A DNA stretch of 64,000 nucleotides from an uncultured Eubacteriales bacterium (GCA_900545135.1 UQXL01000010.1:1-64000); one strand, 5' to 3'. Positions 33,523 through 41,596 are shown, counted from the first letter of the stretch. Numbers and translations are program-made. The notes: generated from the letters alone by a model not told the origin.

Positions 33523-34416
33523 CTATTTTATGAGTTCCTTGACCGATGCGGCAAGGCCGGCAAAGCCTTGTATCTCGGATGGAATGATTATCTTCGTTGC
33601 CTGTCCGTCTGCGGCTTTTTCAAAGGCCTCAAGACTCTTCAGCCTTATTACCGACTCATCGGCTCCGGCTTCTTTTATCAGCTTGAGACCGTCGGCGGTG
33701 GCCTTGTTTATCATGAGGATCGCTTCCGCCTGACCTTCAGCCTCTCTTATGGCTGTCTGCTTGTTGGCTTCTGCCTGAAGAATGGCGGCTTCTTTCTGGC
33801 CTTCCGCGATGAGAACCTGAGATTTCTTTTCTCCCTCGGCGATGAGGATGGCTTCTCTTCTCTCTCTTTCAGCTCTCATCTGCTTTTCCATGGCAACCTG
33901 GATGTCCTTAGGCGGAGTTATGTTTTTAACTTCGACTCGGTTGATTTTGATTCCCCATGGATCTGTAGCTTCGTCGAGAACCATTCTAATCTTGGTGTTG
34001 ATGTGCTCTCTGCTGGTCAGTGATTCGTCCAGCTCAAGCTCTCCAATGATGTTTCTCAAGGTCGTAGCGGTAAGGTTTTCTATAGCGTCCATCGGGCTTT
34101 CAACGCCGTAGGTATAAAGCTTCGGGTCCGTGATCTGGAAATAGACGACCGTGTCTATCTCCATGGTTACATTATCCTTGGTGATAACAGGCTGCGGAGG
34201 GAAGTCTATGACTTTTTCCTTGAGCGAAACTTTTCTTGATATCTTATCTATCAAAGGAATCTTGAAGTGAAGCCCCACCTGCCATGTTCCGTGATATGCG
34301 CCGAGCCTTTCTACTACATAAGCTCTGGCCTGCGGTACGATTCTGATATTTGAGACCAGCAGCCAGATTATCAATGCGATAACTGCGAATAGAATTACAA
34401 TTCTGAAAATTTCCAT
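33523..34416 (-). CDS. SPFH/band 7 (stomatin-like, QmcA-type) membrane protein
   Basis: A 297-residue protein with one N-terminal membrane helix (IVILFAVIALIIWLLVSNI) followed by the SPFH domain: ARAYVVERLGAYHGTWQVGLH, FPPQPVITKDNVTMEIDTVV, and the coiled coil EKQMRAERERREAILIAEGE with EGQKEAAILQAEANKQTAIR. It scaffolds membrane microdomains. It pairs with the NfeD gene 17 bases upstream, the classic NfeD-stomatin operon. Confidence 0.93.
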   Translation of the reverse strand: MEIFRIVILFAVIALIIWLLVSNIRIVPQARAYVVERLGAYHGTWQVGLHFKIPLIDKISRKVSLKEKVIDFPPQPVITKDNVTMEIDTVVYFQITDPKLYTYGVESPMDAIENLTATTLRNIIGELELDESLTSREHINTKIRMVLDEATDPWGIKINRVEVKNITPPKDIQVAMEKQMRAERERREAILIAEGEKKSQVLIAEGQKEAAILQAEANKQTAIREAEGQAEAILMINKATADGLKLIKEAGADESVIRLKSLEAFEKAADGQATKIIIPSEIQGFAGLAASVKELIK

Positions 34417-34433
34417 AATCCCATATCCTTTCC

Positions 34434-34889
34434 TTAAATTTCATCTACAGGCGAAACGATAAGTTTAACGCCCTCTATAGCTTCTACTTTTACGAGAGTA
34501 TCTTCTGCCAGCGTCAGATTTTCCTCGCATACGGCGGACCATACCTGACCCTTAAGTTTGACCTGCCCTGTCTCGAGGGGCTCTATCTTGGCTATCACTT
34601 GTCCCACTTCGCCTATCAGAGAGTCTATGTTGGTGCTTTCAGCCCCTGTTCTGAGTTTTTCTATGAAGATTTTTCTCGTGAACAGCAGTAGACAGATCGA
34701 CACCGCAAAAAAGCTTATTACCTGCGGGATGACAGGCACTTCAAACACAGAGAGCAGCAGCGCCACCGCCGCGCCTCCGGCGAACCAAATCGTGGTAAGT
34801 CCTACAGTCAATGCTTCTATGATTAAAAAGATCACTGCCAAAACCAGCCATAGTATAGGTATTGTAAGGTGCAATCCAAAAACTGTCAT
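34434..34889 (-). CDS. NfeD-family membrane protein
   Basis: A 151-residue short NfeD protein. The start is placed at 34889 (MTVFGLHL) because AAGGGGAAG lies just upstream; a longer frame to 35006 has none. About three membrane helices (IPILWLVLAVIFLIIEAL, TIWFAGGAAVALLLSV, QVISFFAVSICLLLF) are followed by an OB-fold domain (IDSLIGEVGQVIAKIEPL, GQVKLKGQVWSAV). It lacks the N-terminal protease of long NfeD. It pairs with the SPFH gene downstream. Confidence 0.88.
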   Translation of the reverse strand: MTVFGLHLTIPILWLVLAVIFLIIEALTVGLTTIWFAGGAAVALLLSVFEVPVIPQVISFFAVSICLLLFTRKIFIEKLRTGAESTNIDSLIGEVGQVIAKIEPLETGQVKLKGQVWSAVCEENLTLAEDTLVKVEAIEGVKLIVSPVDEI

Positions 34890-35027
34890 AACTCTTCCCC
34901 TTTCAGTTGATTTAATATTATTATATATGCTATATCGCACTGTATGCAACACATTCCTACAAAATCCAATTTGTTTTTCTTTTGTTTTTACGTGACTTTG
35001 CCGCAAGTCAGGCTTTAGGCGGCTCGT

Positions 35028-36200
35028 CTAAAGTCTTATGTAATTTTTGTCGAAATCTACCACCGTGAAAAAATTAGGATAATCCTCATGAATGGCCTTT
35101 TCTATCTCCGACTTTATTTCTTCTTCGGAAATCCTGCAGTTCTGGTCTAAAACTATGTCGAATATCACATTGGTGTGAGTCGGCCCTGATACCATGCGGA
35201 GATCATGCATGTTCAAGACCCCTTCCATCGGAGCTATGGTTTTGTTTATGATTTTCATTATTTCGGCTCTGTGCGGTGCAGTCAGATCCACCGGATCGAG
35301 GTGGGCAGTAACGATTATGTTGAGCTTTTCTGCTATCTCATGCTCTATGTTGTCCACCAGATCATGGCTGAGCATCACGTCGACAGCCGCGTCCACTTCG
35401 ATGTGTATAGAGGCGAAAATTTTTCCAGGTCCGTAATTATGTACAGTGAGGTCGTGAATGTCCAGAACGCCTTCGTGACTCTTGGCGATCTGTGCTATCT
35501 GCTTGACAAGCTCGGAGTCCGGAGCTTCTCCGAGAAGAGGGCTCACAGTTTCTCTCACGAGGGAGATACCCGACCACAAGATAAATAAAGCTACCAAAAG
35601 ACCGAGATAACCGTCGATCTGTATGCCCGTAAAATGTCCGAATAATATTCCTGCCAAAACTACGCAGGTTGAAATCACGTCGTTTCTGCTGTCGGCTCCC
35701 GTTGCCATGAGCGCCAGCGAATCTATTCTTTTTCCGGCGGAAATATTGAACCTGGCCTGCCAGATTTTTATGGCTACGGCTATGAGCAGCACTATCACCA
35801 AGGTCCAGCTGAATTCCAGCGGCGATGGGTGCAGGATCTTGTCAAGAGAGCTCTTTCCCAGCTCTACGCCTACGAGAATTATCATCACGGAAACCGCCAT
35901 TCCTGCCAGATATTCTATCCTCGCATGTCCATAAGGGTGTTTTTCATCCTCGGGCATCGACGCCAGTTTAAAGCCGGCCAGCGTTATGACGGATGATGAA
36001 GCGTCGGCCAGATTGTTCACTCCGTCTGCGATTATGGCTATACTTCCGGAAATCCATCCGATAAGGATTTTCATGATGCAGAGAAGAGAGTTGGATATTA
36101 TTCCGACGATTCCCGCCATTTTTCCGTAGTTATCCCTGACCTTGCTGTCTTTGACGTTTTCGTAATCTTTTATGAATCTTCTGAATAAAAATTCGTTCAT
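35028..36200 (-). CDS. Cation diffusion facilitator (CDF) transporter
   Basis: A 390-residue Zn/Fe/Mn efflux protein. Six helices in the first 230 residues; metal site motifs are ADGVNNLADAS in helix 2, HPYGHARIEY in the loop after it, and ATGADSRNDVIST in helix 5. The cytosolic domain has two repeated ferredoxin-like units (IHDLTVHNYGPG / MHDLRMVSGPTH), so it is longer than the 300-residue standard form. GAGGT precedes the start. Substrate is unknown; its 5' region carries a 12-bp minisatellite. Confidence 0.92.
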   Translation of the reverse strand: MNEFLFRRFIKDYENVKDSKVRDNYGKMAGIVGIISNSLLCIMKILIGWISGSIAIIADGVNNLADASSSVITLAGFKLASMPEDEKHPYGHARIEYLAGMAVSVMIILVGVELGKSSLDKILHPSPLEFSWTLVIVLLIAVAIKIWQARFNISAGKRIDSLALMATGADSRNDVISTCVVLAGILFGHFTGIQIDGYLGLLVALFILWSGISLVRETVSPLLGEAPDSELVKQIAQIAKSHEGVLDIHDLTVHNYGPGKIFASIHIEVDAAVDVMLSHDLVDNIEHEIAEKLNIIVTAHLDPVDLTAPHRAEIMKIINKTIAPMEGVLNMHDLRMVSGPTHTNVIFDIVLDQNCRISEEEIKSEIEKAIHEDYPNFFTVVDFDKNYIRL

Positions 36201-36242
36201 GATGACCTCATATGTTTTGCAGTATTTTTCTTGTTCTATTTT

Positions 36243-36362
36243 ATGTTAGTTTTCATGTTGGATTTCATGTTGGATTGCATGTTAGTTTTCATGTTGGATT
36301 TCATGTTGGATTTCATGTTGGATTGCATGTTAGTTTTCATGTCAGATTTCATGCTGGATTGC
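36243..36362. repeat. 12-bp minisatellite (10 units) with higher-order pattern
   Basis: Ten tandem 12-base units of ATGTTGGATTTC type, in the order A-B-C, A-B-B-C, A-B'-C', where A is ATGTTAGTTTTC, B ATGTTGGATTTC and C ATGTTGGATTGC. The stretch lies in the 5' region of the CDF gene and is open in one plus-strand frame (FHVG/LHVS), but has no ribosome site. The rest of 36201-36635 is AT-rich with a second duplicated motif. Confidence 0.9.
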
Positions 36363-36523
36363 TGACCTCCACTCGTTCGCCGCAGCCTATTTTAATGAAT
36401 TTTTGTTTTGTTCTTGCTTTGATTTTATTACAGCTTTTGTAATCGCCTTGGTTTTATTACGGCTTTTGTGTTTATTTTGGGTTTATCTTTATTGTAGATT
36501 TTTTACACGCTTTTGGCTGCGGC

Positions 36524-36588
36524 GCTGCGGCGCATGCTCTTTTTGCGGTGCCTCAGCAAGCCATGCTGCGGCGCATGCTCTTTTTTGC
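36524..36588. repeat. Duplicated 22-base GC-rich motif
   Basis: GCTGCGGCGCATGCTCTTTT occurs at 36524-36543 and 36565-36584, 41 bases apart, within the leader region upstream of the CDF gene and downstream of the TSCPD stop codon. No function assigned. Confidence 0.5.
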
Positions 36589-36635
36589 AGCGCTTCGGCA
36601 AAGCACAGCTTTGTCTCAGCAAAACACAAGCTTTG

Positions 36636-36893
36636 TCAATCGGCTTGCTTGGCTGTTGCTTCGCTTATGGCTCTTGCCAGCTGATCAGGGCATGAAGTCG
36701 GCTTAAATCCGCACGTTATGCCGGAAAGTCTTTTAGTCACCTCTCCGCAGTCCATTCCTTCGACAAGGGCTGCGATTCCTTTAAGGTTGCCGTTACAGCC
36801 TCCGATAAATTTAACGTTCCTGATCTTGTTGTCTTCTATTTCAAACTTTATTTCTGTAGAACAAGTTTTGGACGGTTTGTATGAATATTGCAT
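36636..36893 (-). CDS. TSCPD-domain protein (TIGR03905 family)
   Basis: An 85-residue protein. MQYSYKPSKTCSTEIKFEIE opens it, with IGGCNGNLKGIAALVEGMD and the name-giving motif ITCGFKPTSCPDQLARAI. Cysteines at about 11, 33, 49, 61 and 68 may bind metal. The TSCPD domain is shared with the C-terminus of class II ribonucleotide reductase; the stand-alone form is of unknown function. AAGGAG precedes the ATG. IS110 sits immediately upstream. Confidence 0.88.
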   Translation of the reverse strand: MQYSYKPSKTCSTEIKFEIEDNKIRNVKFIGGCNGNLKGIAALVEGMDCGEVTKRLSGITCGFKPTSCPDQLARAISEATAKQAD

Positions 36894-36957
36894 AAGTAGC
36901 TCCTTGTATTATAGAGTAGTAGTTTTTAATGCCCCTCTCCAAGGGCATGTGCTACAC

Positions 36958-37035
36958 TGTAAGGGATGCTGTGGATTGGTATTTTGCTCCTACCGCATGA
37001 CGGTTCTTGAAAGACTCCAACCACAGCCCTTTACA
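36958..37035 (+). ncRNA. Candidate IS110 bridge RNA stem-loop
   Basis: In the IS110 leader, TGTAAGGG...GCTGTGGATTGG (36958-36979) pairs with CCAACCACAGCCCTTTACA (37017-37035) over about 16 pairs, broken by a small asymmetric bulge. The roughly 37-base interior (36980-37016) is mostly unpaired, as an internal loop that could base-pair with target or donor DNA. Just before it, GCCC...GGGC (36930-36946) forms a smaller hairpin. Location and form match the bridge RNA now known for IS110 elements. Inferred from structure only. Confidence 0.5.
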
Positions 37036-37143
37036 GGATTGTTAATCAGTCAGATACCGCTCCGACGGTTTATGTGGAACAAGGTTACAAGTGTAAAGTG
37101 TCCTGTGGAACCAGTATCAAATAAACATTTCGGAGGTATCATC

Positions 37144-38319
37144 ATGATTTGTGTGGGTATTGATATTGCCAAGGACAAGCGCGACTGCTTTATCCTCAGC
37201 TCGGAAAGTGAAGTCCTGGCAGATGTCTTCACCATCCCCAACAACGCAGAGGGATTTGATGCCCTGCTGCAAACCATTCGTCGCTGTACTCGTCCGGCAG
37301 ACAAAATAAAAGTAGGACTTGAGGCTACCGGACATTACAGCTACAACATTCTCGGGTTTCTTCTTGATTGCAGCCTGCCAACCTATGTCATAAACCCTTT
37401 GCACACCAATCTCTACCGGAAAAGTCTGACCCTGCGAAAGACCAAGACTGACCGTGTCGATGCACGAACCATTGCGACTATGCTAATGTCTGATGTGAAC
37501 CTCAAGTCCTACACAGACGCATCATATCACAACGAAGAATTAAAGTCACTAACCAGATACAGATTTGACAAAGCTCGGGAACGAGCAAAGCTGAAATGCT
37601 CCGTTTCCCGGCTAGTCTATATTTTGTTTCCAGCGCTGGAAAAGTTGGTTCCAACACTCCATATGACATCTGTTTGCGCACTTCTCAGCAATTTTCCGGG
37701 TACAAAGCAGATTGCGTCCGTCCACCTGACACGGCTGACAAATCTTCTGCACGAGGCATCCAAAGGCCGCTATGGTCGCGACAAAGCCATTGAGATTCGG
37801 AACGCCTCCAGAAATTCCATTGGTTCCACCATGCCCGCCAAGTCTCTGGAGCTTAAGCATACCATTCGACTCATTGGGGAATTGGATGTGGAGATTGATG
37901 AAATCGAGAATGAAATCAATTCCATAATAGACGAAGCCCATTCTCCTATTACAACAATCCCGGGTATCGGCAACTGCATGGGAGCCATGATTCTGGCAGA
38001 AGTTGGTGACTTCTCAAACTTCGCTTCCCCAGATAAGATTCTGGCCTATGCAGGTCTTTCACCCTCAACCTACCAGTCGGGACAGCTTTCAAATTGCTAT
38101 TCCCACATGGAGAAACGGGGCTCTCGATACCTGCGCTATGCTATTTTCAACGCTACAAAATATGTCTGCCATTGGGATCCGTCCTTCGCTGCCTATCTTG
38201 CTAAGAAGAGGGCTGAAGGCAAACACTATAACGTTGCCATATCTCACGCCGCCAAAAAGCTTGTTCGGCTGATCTACGCCATGGAGAAGACCCGGCAGCC
38301 ATACAGACCCGCAGCATAA
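37144..38319 (+). CDS. IS110-family transposase (DEDD)
   Basis: A 391-residue transposase. The N-terminal RuvC-like DEDD domain starts CVGIDIAKDKRD (first Asp), then KVGLEATGHYSYN (Glu) and RKTKTDRVDARTIATML (Asp). The C-terminal transposase_20 domain has ITTIPGIGNCMGAMILAEVG, a helix-hairpin-helix motif, followed by KILAYAGLSPSTYQSG with the catalytic Ser region. The start is ATG 37144 with GGAGGT 6 bases upstream; the frame is open much further upstream, without a site. Confidence 0.93.
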   Translation: MICVGIDIAKDKRDCFILSSESEVLADVFTIPNNAEGFDALLQTIRRCTRPADKIKVGLEATGHYSYNILGFLLDCSLPTYVINPLHTNLYRKSLTLRKTKTDRVDARTIATMLMSDVNLKSYTDASYHNEELKSLTRYRFDKARERAKLKCSVSRLVYILFPALEKLVPTLHMTSVCALLSNFPGTKQIASVHLTRLTNLLHEASKGRYGRDKAIEIRNASRNSIGSTMPAKSLELKHTIRLIGELDVEIDEIENEINSIIDEAHSPITTIPGIGNCMGAMILAEVGDFSNFASPDKILAYAGLSPSTYQSGQLSNCYSHMEKRGSRYLRYAIFNATKYVCHWDPSFAAYLAKKRAEGKHYNVAISHAAKKLVRLIYAMEKTRQPYRPAA

Positions 38320-38459
38320 CCATTTCCGGAATCTTTTCTCAGAGCGCCGTCACCGACGTTCTACTTGCCATACCGTTTTTGCAGTAGCGACTTTTTCTAC
38401 ATTGTCCTCAGATTGGGGCTTGACTTTTAATAGTTAGTCTTTCAAAGTTAGTCGTTGAT

Positions 38460-38580
38460 GTGGTATAATGAACCCAAAATCGTATTGTTCGGCGTTGCCG
38501 CAAGGTAGGGTTCATTGAATCACTTTGCTAGACTTGTTTTGTGGTATAATGAACCCAAAATTATATTGTTAGGCGTTGCC
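38460..38580. repeat. Two 40-bp direct repeats, 81 bp apart, downstream of IS110
   Basis: GTGGTATAATGAACCCAAAA is followed by a further 20 bases ending GGCGTTGCC, at 38460-38499 and again at 38541-38580; 37 of 40 bases agree. The first copy is followed by GGGTTCATT (38508-38516), which can pair with its AATGAACCC, making a roughly 50-base hairpin with an inner CGGC/GCCG stem. Either two copies of an RNA gene or of a mobile-element end. 38320-38459 between the transposase and these repeats shows no gene. Confidence 0.6.
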
Positions 38581-38641
38581 ATACCCAGAGGAAGCCGCCA
38601 TAATGGCATTATGTCTACGGCGCTACATTATTTGTAATATT

Positions 38642-38931
38642 ATGGTAAATGTTGTACTATTTTCTGTTTTAGCTGATTTTTGACAACATTTTTATGTTTA
38701 ACCACGTCGATATTTGTCTAATCAACAACGAAGCCGAGCAAATGTTGGCAGATTGGGGAATATCTGAACTTTTGACAACATTTTTTGAAAAATATGTTGC
38801 CAAAATTACCATAAAACCAAAAAATGTACAACATCGACATAATTCGACGCCCCAAAACATCTAAAATCGTGAATTCCTTTCACAAAATGTTGGCAATTTA
38901 AAAGCATCCTTAGTTTTTGCCAACATCAAAA
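38642..38931. repeat. Cluster of eight TTTTGnCAACATTTT-type motifs
   Basis: Within 290 AT-rich bases the motif TTGnCAACAT or its complement recurs at about 38649, 38681, 38741, 38771, 38792, 38824, 38884 and 38914, in both orientations. Some pair into hairpins (38771-38807). Together with the two 40-bp repeats this makes most of the 750-base gene-free gap 38320-39070. It looks like an iteron-like array or palindromic non-coding RNA; no gene is supported. Confidence 0.55.
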
Positions 38932-39070
38932 ACAGCAAATCATTTTTAACTTTATATTTTTAGTTTTTTATCGCCTGATATATATGGCAAAGCACAACAA
39001 GGCTTTGTCTCTCGGATAGAACAGGTGAACCAAAATACAGCGCAAAGGCCTGTAACATTACTATTATACC

Positions 39071-39856
39071 ATGGAAAACAAATTACTGCTAAACATAATT
39101 GAAGATAAGTACCGCAAATTTCAAAAAGATTATGCGATGACCTCCACAGACTTTCTCGATCTGGCGCAGCAGTCCGCTTCAGCGGGCTTTCTGAAAAGCC
39201 ACGGCGGAGATGGCGTTTTTCTATATGGAGGATACAGCGGAGCGGAAAGAAAAAAGATTGTATTCGTTCCCGACTACTTCGACGTTTCCTGTGAAAGCGA
39301 GCTGACGGACTTTTTCGCCGCTTCGCCTGAACTATGTCCTCTCAGCGTACTGGACGTTAAAGTCCTCGCTAAGGGCAAAACTCTCAGACACTCGGATTAC
39401 CTCGGTTCACTGCTTTCTCTTGGGATAAAGCGCGAGAAAACAGGAGACATTTTGGTATTTGACGATGGCGCTCAGATAATCGTTGCTGCGGAAATCGCCT
39501 CTTATCTGGCGGAAAATTATACGCAGGCCGGAAGAGCTCCGATTTCTGCCTCTGTCGTCGGAATCGACAAACTCAAAATTTCAGAGATAAAAATGGAGCA
39601 TATAAAATTGACTTTGGCTTCGCCGAGGCTGGATAACGCGGTTTCCGCAGTTTTCGGAGTTTCCAGAAAATCTGCTTGCGAGGCTATAACCTCCGGGCTC
39701 GTATTCGTCAACAGCGTTGAAAACAGGAAGCCGGACTTTACGCTCAAAGGCGGAGAAAAAGTCGTCCTGCGTGGCAAGGGAAAGGCCATATACAGGGGAA
39801 GCTGCGGCGTTTCACGCAAAGGGAAAATATATGTGGAATTTGACAGATATCTGTGA
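39071..39856 (+). CDS. ylmH: YlmH-family RNA-binding S4-domain protein
   Basis: A 261-residue protein of the YlmH/YggW-neighbour family. The N-terminal two-thirds show FLDLAQQSAS and VFVPDYFD with the conserved SHYLG-type region as RHSDYLGSLLSLGIKREKTG; the C-terminal S4 domain (about 178-240) has LTLASPRLDNAVSAVFGVSR, KSACEAITSGLVFVNSV and GEKVVLRGKGK. YlmH acts at ribosomes and is associated with the division cluster. No ribosome site precedes the ATG, but the N-terminus aligns with the family, so the start is retained. It is isolated here from ylm/sep genes. Confidence 0.85.
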   Translation: MENKLLLNIIEDKYRKFQKDYAMTSTDFLDLAQQSASAGFLKSHGGDGVFLYGGYSGAERKKIVFVPDYFDVSCESELTDFFAASPELCPLSVLDVKVLAKGKTLRHSDYLGSLLSLGIKREKTGDILVFDDGAQIIVAAEIASYLAENYTQAGRAPISASVVGIDKLKISEIKMEHIKLTLASPRLDNAVSAVFGVSRKSACEAITSGLVFVNSVENRKPDFTLKGGEKVVLRGKGKAIYRGSCGVSRKGKIYVEFDRYL

Positions 39857-39903
39857 TGACAGTTTCTGAAGCATGCGGCGCTCCAAAGCATTAAAACAAC
39901 AGC

Positions 39904-39989
39904 CGCGCCCTTTGAGCCCCAACCTCGCGAAGTATGAGCGATAGGTAGGTCCAATGTCAGGAGCGCAGTGCTTCAGCACGTGGCGCTCT
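39904..39989 (-). repeat. 86-bp dispersed repeat, copy 1 (inverted relative to copy 2 at 50103)
   Basis: On the minus strand these 86 bases match 50103-50188 at 84 positions without gaps. Next to it, 39990-40060 carries a related GC-rich block (GAGGGCGCGAGCG ... GCGAGCGGTC) that also flanks copy 2. On the minus strand the order is tRNA-Lys, terminator, T-arm-like GGGTTCGAACCC (40061-40072), block, repeat. Confidence 0.9.
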
Positions 39990-40087
39990 TTCCGAACGCC
40001 TTCGGACCGCTCGCTGCTTTAAGCCTCACAGAGGCTTCAAGCTCACGCTCGCGCCCTCTCGGGTTCGAACCCTTTTTGTCAAAAAAC

Positions 40088-40122
40088 AAATAAAAACACG
40101 CCCATTGGGCGTATTTTTATTT
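40088..40122. terminator. Bidirectional terminator after tRNA-Lys
   Basis: AAATAAAAACACGCCC (40088-40103), ATT, GGGCGTATTTTTATTT (40107-40122): a 16-bp stem with one G-T-type mismatch, T-rich on both sides. Ends the tRNA transcript on the minus strand. Confidence 0.85.
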
Positions 40123-40125
40123 GCT

Positions 40126-40201
40126 TGGTGCATCTTCAGGGGTTCGAACCCTGGACACCCTGATTAAGAGTCAGGTGCTCTGCCAGCTGAGCTAAAGATG
40201 C
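40126..40201 (-). tRNA. tRNA-Lys (CTT)
   Basis: On the minus strand a 76-base tRNA: acceptor GCATCTT/AAGATGC, D-arm AGCTCAGCTGGCAGAGC region, anticodon loop ACTCTTAAT with anticodon CTT, T-arm CAGGGTTCGAACCCTG, discriminator A and encoded CCA (40128-40126). A TTGACA-N17-TAACAT promoter is upstream. Confidence 0.97.
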
Positions 40202-40233
40202 ATATAAAGTTATTGTCATTTGACACATTAAAC

Positions 40234-40262
40234 ATGTTAGCATTTTCTTAAGGCCTTGTCAA
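40234..40262 (-). promoter_or_regulatory. Sigma-A promoter of tRNA-Lys
   Basis: On the minus strand TTGACA (40262-40257), 17 bases, TAACAT (40239-40234). The start would be about 25 bases before the tRNA. 40263-40543 has no further feature I can support. Confidence 0.7.
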
Positions 40263-40543
40263 CAAAAAAATACATTTTGCGAAAACAAATCTTTTTTAGC
40301 CTCTTTTTACAGTTCGTTTATTTAAAATTATCTCTGCAAGTTCTGTCTGCCTTAAGCTCTTTAAAAGATCTATGCCGCTTCAGTAATACCGGCACGCCCG
40401 TTTTCAGGCCACCAGTGCCAGACCATCAGCCGCAAAAAACTAAAATAATCCTCAAATACAAAAAATTATCGGCTGTAAACCTCTTTTTACCTCTTATAGT
40501 TTTACATGATGTGCGCAAAATATTCTTTGAGGAGGAGAGAAAA

Positions 40544-40696
40544 ATGAAAGAAACCAATAAAAATATGAACAGAGTATCCGATAACAAGTATACTTCTGAA
40601 AAGAACTCAAACGAAAACAAGCGTGAAAGAAGCCAGAAAAGCCAGAAAAATCAGAAAAACCAGAGCAGCGATAAGAATCAGCGTAGCAGCAGATAA
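40544..40696 (+). CDS. Small hydrophilic protein, unknown function
   Basis: 50 codons (MKETNKNMNRVSDNKYTSEK ...) rich in Lys, Asn, Gln and Ser, with a repeated QKSQKNQKNQ segment. GGAGGAGAG ends 5 bases before the ATG, an excellent site, and a terminator follows at 40725, so it is probably expressed as a monocistronic message. There is no domain, signal or membrane segment. Such tiny disordered proteins are known among spore and stress proteins of Firmicutes, but I do not recognise this one. Confidence 0.6.
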   Translation: MKETNKNMNRVSDNKYTSEKNSNENKRERSQKSQKNQKNQSSDKNQRSSR

Positions 40697-40724
40697 GACA
40701 AGCTGATTTCAACAGAGATAATTG

Positions 40725-40759
40725 AGCGGAAAAGGACATGTATCTTTTCCGCTTAATTT
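40725..40759 (+). terminator. Rho-independent terminator after small hydrophilic protein
   Basis: AGCGGAAAAG (40725-40734), 9-base loop, CTTTTCCGCT (40744-40753), then TAATTTTTT. Confidence 0.85.
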
Positions 40760-40877
40760 TTTCGCGGCATTTCAATTCTTCTTCATAAACATATCTGTCT
40801 GCAGCAGAAATATAAATCAAAAATATAATAATTCACGAAATACACTGTATACATATATGAAAACTTTCCAATTTTGA

Positions 40878-40932
40878 TTGACAAATACGCCAAAAATGAG
40901 ATAATTAGACTATAGTCCAATTGGACTGCAGT
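40878..40932 (+). promoter_or_regulatory. tetR promoter and 24-bp operator palindrome
   Basis: TTGACA (40878-40883), 18 bases, TAATTA (40902-40907), then an interrupted palindrome ACTATAGTCCAA/TTGGACTGCAGT (40909-40932; 10 of 12 pairs) just after the -10. This is a classical autorepressor position for the TetR gene at 41000. Confidence 0.7.
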
Positions 40933-40999
40933 TCAAATTTCCTTCCCAATTATCGAATCAGAAAAACGAAGGACAACCACAGAAAGGCAGGACGCACCG

Positions 41000-41563
41000 A
41001 TGACAAGTGAAAAGAAAGAACTTGGCGAAAAAAAAGAACTTGGCGGAAAAAAAGAAGCCACAAGACGCGCCATAATGCACGCAGCCAGATGCGTCTACGA
41101 AGCAAAAGGAATAGAAAACACTAATTTCCGCGACATAGCAGAAGCCGCGGGGGTTTCACGAAGCACGGTATTTAATCATTTTTCCGGCAGCAGTGAGCTC
41201 CTGACAGCCCTCTGCGGGCAGGAAATAGACGACTTGGAAAAAGCTTATCTTACGAGCGGATGCACAGGAAAAGAGGGTATAATCGTGATCTTCGACACTT
41301 TCATCGACGACACAGCCAGATACCCTCAGCTGGTCACACAAATAATCTACAGCACCATAATGAACGGCGGGGAAAAAAATCCTCTGCAGATGATCGAGGC
41401 TCTCATTGCTAAAAATCTCGATGATGACGCTGACGGCCAGACCACCATGCTCCTCATGGGCGCGTATTATGGACTGATAAATCACTATCGTTTATATAAT
41501 CAGCCCTTTGACGGAAAAAAGATGAAAAAAGAAATGAGAAAAATGATCGACTTAATAATTTAA
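41000..41563 (+). CDS. TetR/AcrR-family transcriptional regulator
   Basis: A 187-residue TetR-type protein. The HTH is TNFRDIAEAAGVSRSTVFNH followed by FSGSSELL. The N-terminus has an odd charged tandem repeat (KKELGEKKELGGKKEA) reflecting an 18-base duplication. The ligand domain is unremarkable. It has its own promoter and an overlapping palindrome, and stands 210 bases upstream of the FGGY kinase/aminotransferase/RuBisCO-like cluster on the same strand, so it may control that cluster as well. Confidence 0.87.
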   Translation: MTSEKKELGEKKELGGKKEATRRAIMHAARCVYEAKGIENTNFRDIAEAAGVSRSTVFNHFSGSSELLTALCGQEIDDLEKAYLTSGCTGKEGIIVIFDTFIDDTARYPQLVTQIIYSTIMNGGEKNPLQMIEALIAKNLDDDADGQTTMLLMGAYYGLINHYRLYNQPFDGKKMKKEMRKMIDLII

Positions 41564-41596
41564 AGTACCCTGAGCGCATTCTGCTCATATAACGAC

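Larger units (their letters stand above)
36905..38400 (+). mobile_element. IS110-family insertion sequence (ends approximate)
   Basis: Contains one transposase gene of the IS110 type and, upstream of it, about 240 bases of non-coding DNA able to form a large stem-loop. IS110 elements have no or only subterminal inverted repeats and make no target duplication, so ends cannot be fixed from this sequence. A long 5' leader points to the IS110 rather than IS1111 subgroup. The transposase frame is intact, so the element may be active. Confidence 0.6.

Noticed and set aside
36243..36362. Possible CRISPR array
   Set aside because: The repeats are contiguous 12-mers without spacers, and no cas genes are present.
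36212..36442. Plus-strand open frame through the 12-bp minisatellite (FHVG repeats)
   Set aside because: No ribosome site, composition fully explained by the tandem repeats, and it overlaps the CDF leader.
36718..37143. Upstream extension of the IS110 transposase frame
   Set aside because: It runs through the TSCPD gene on the opposite strand; the family N-terminus and GGAGGT are at 37144.
38669..38860. 63-residue minus-strand open frame in the CAACAT array
   Set aside because: No ribosome site, and its residues follow from the repeated motifs.
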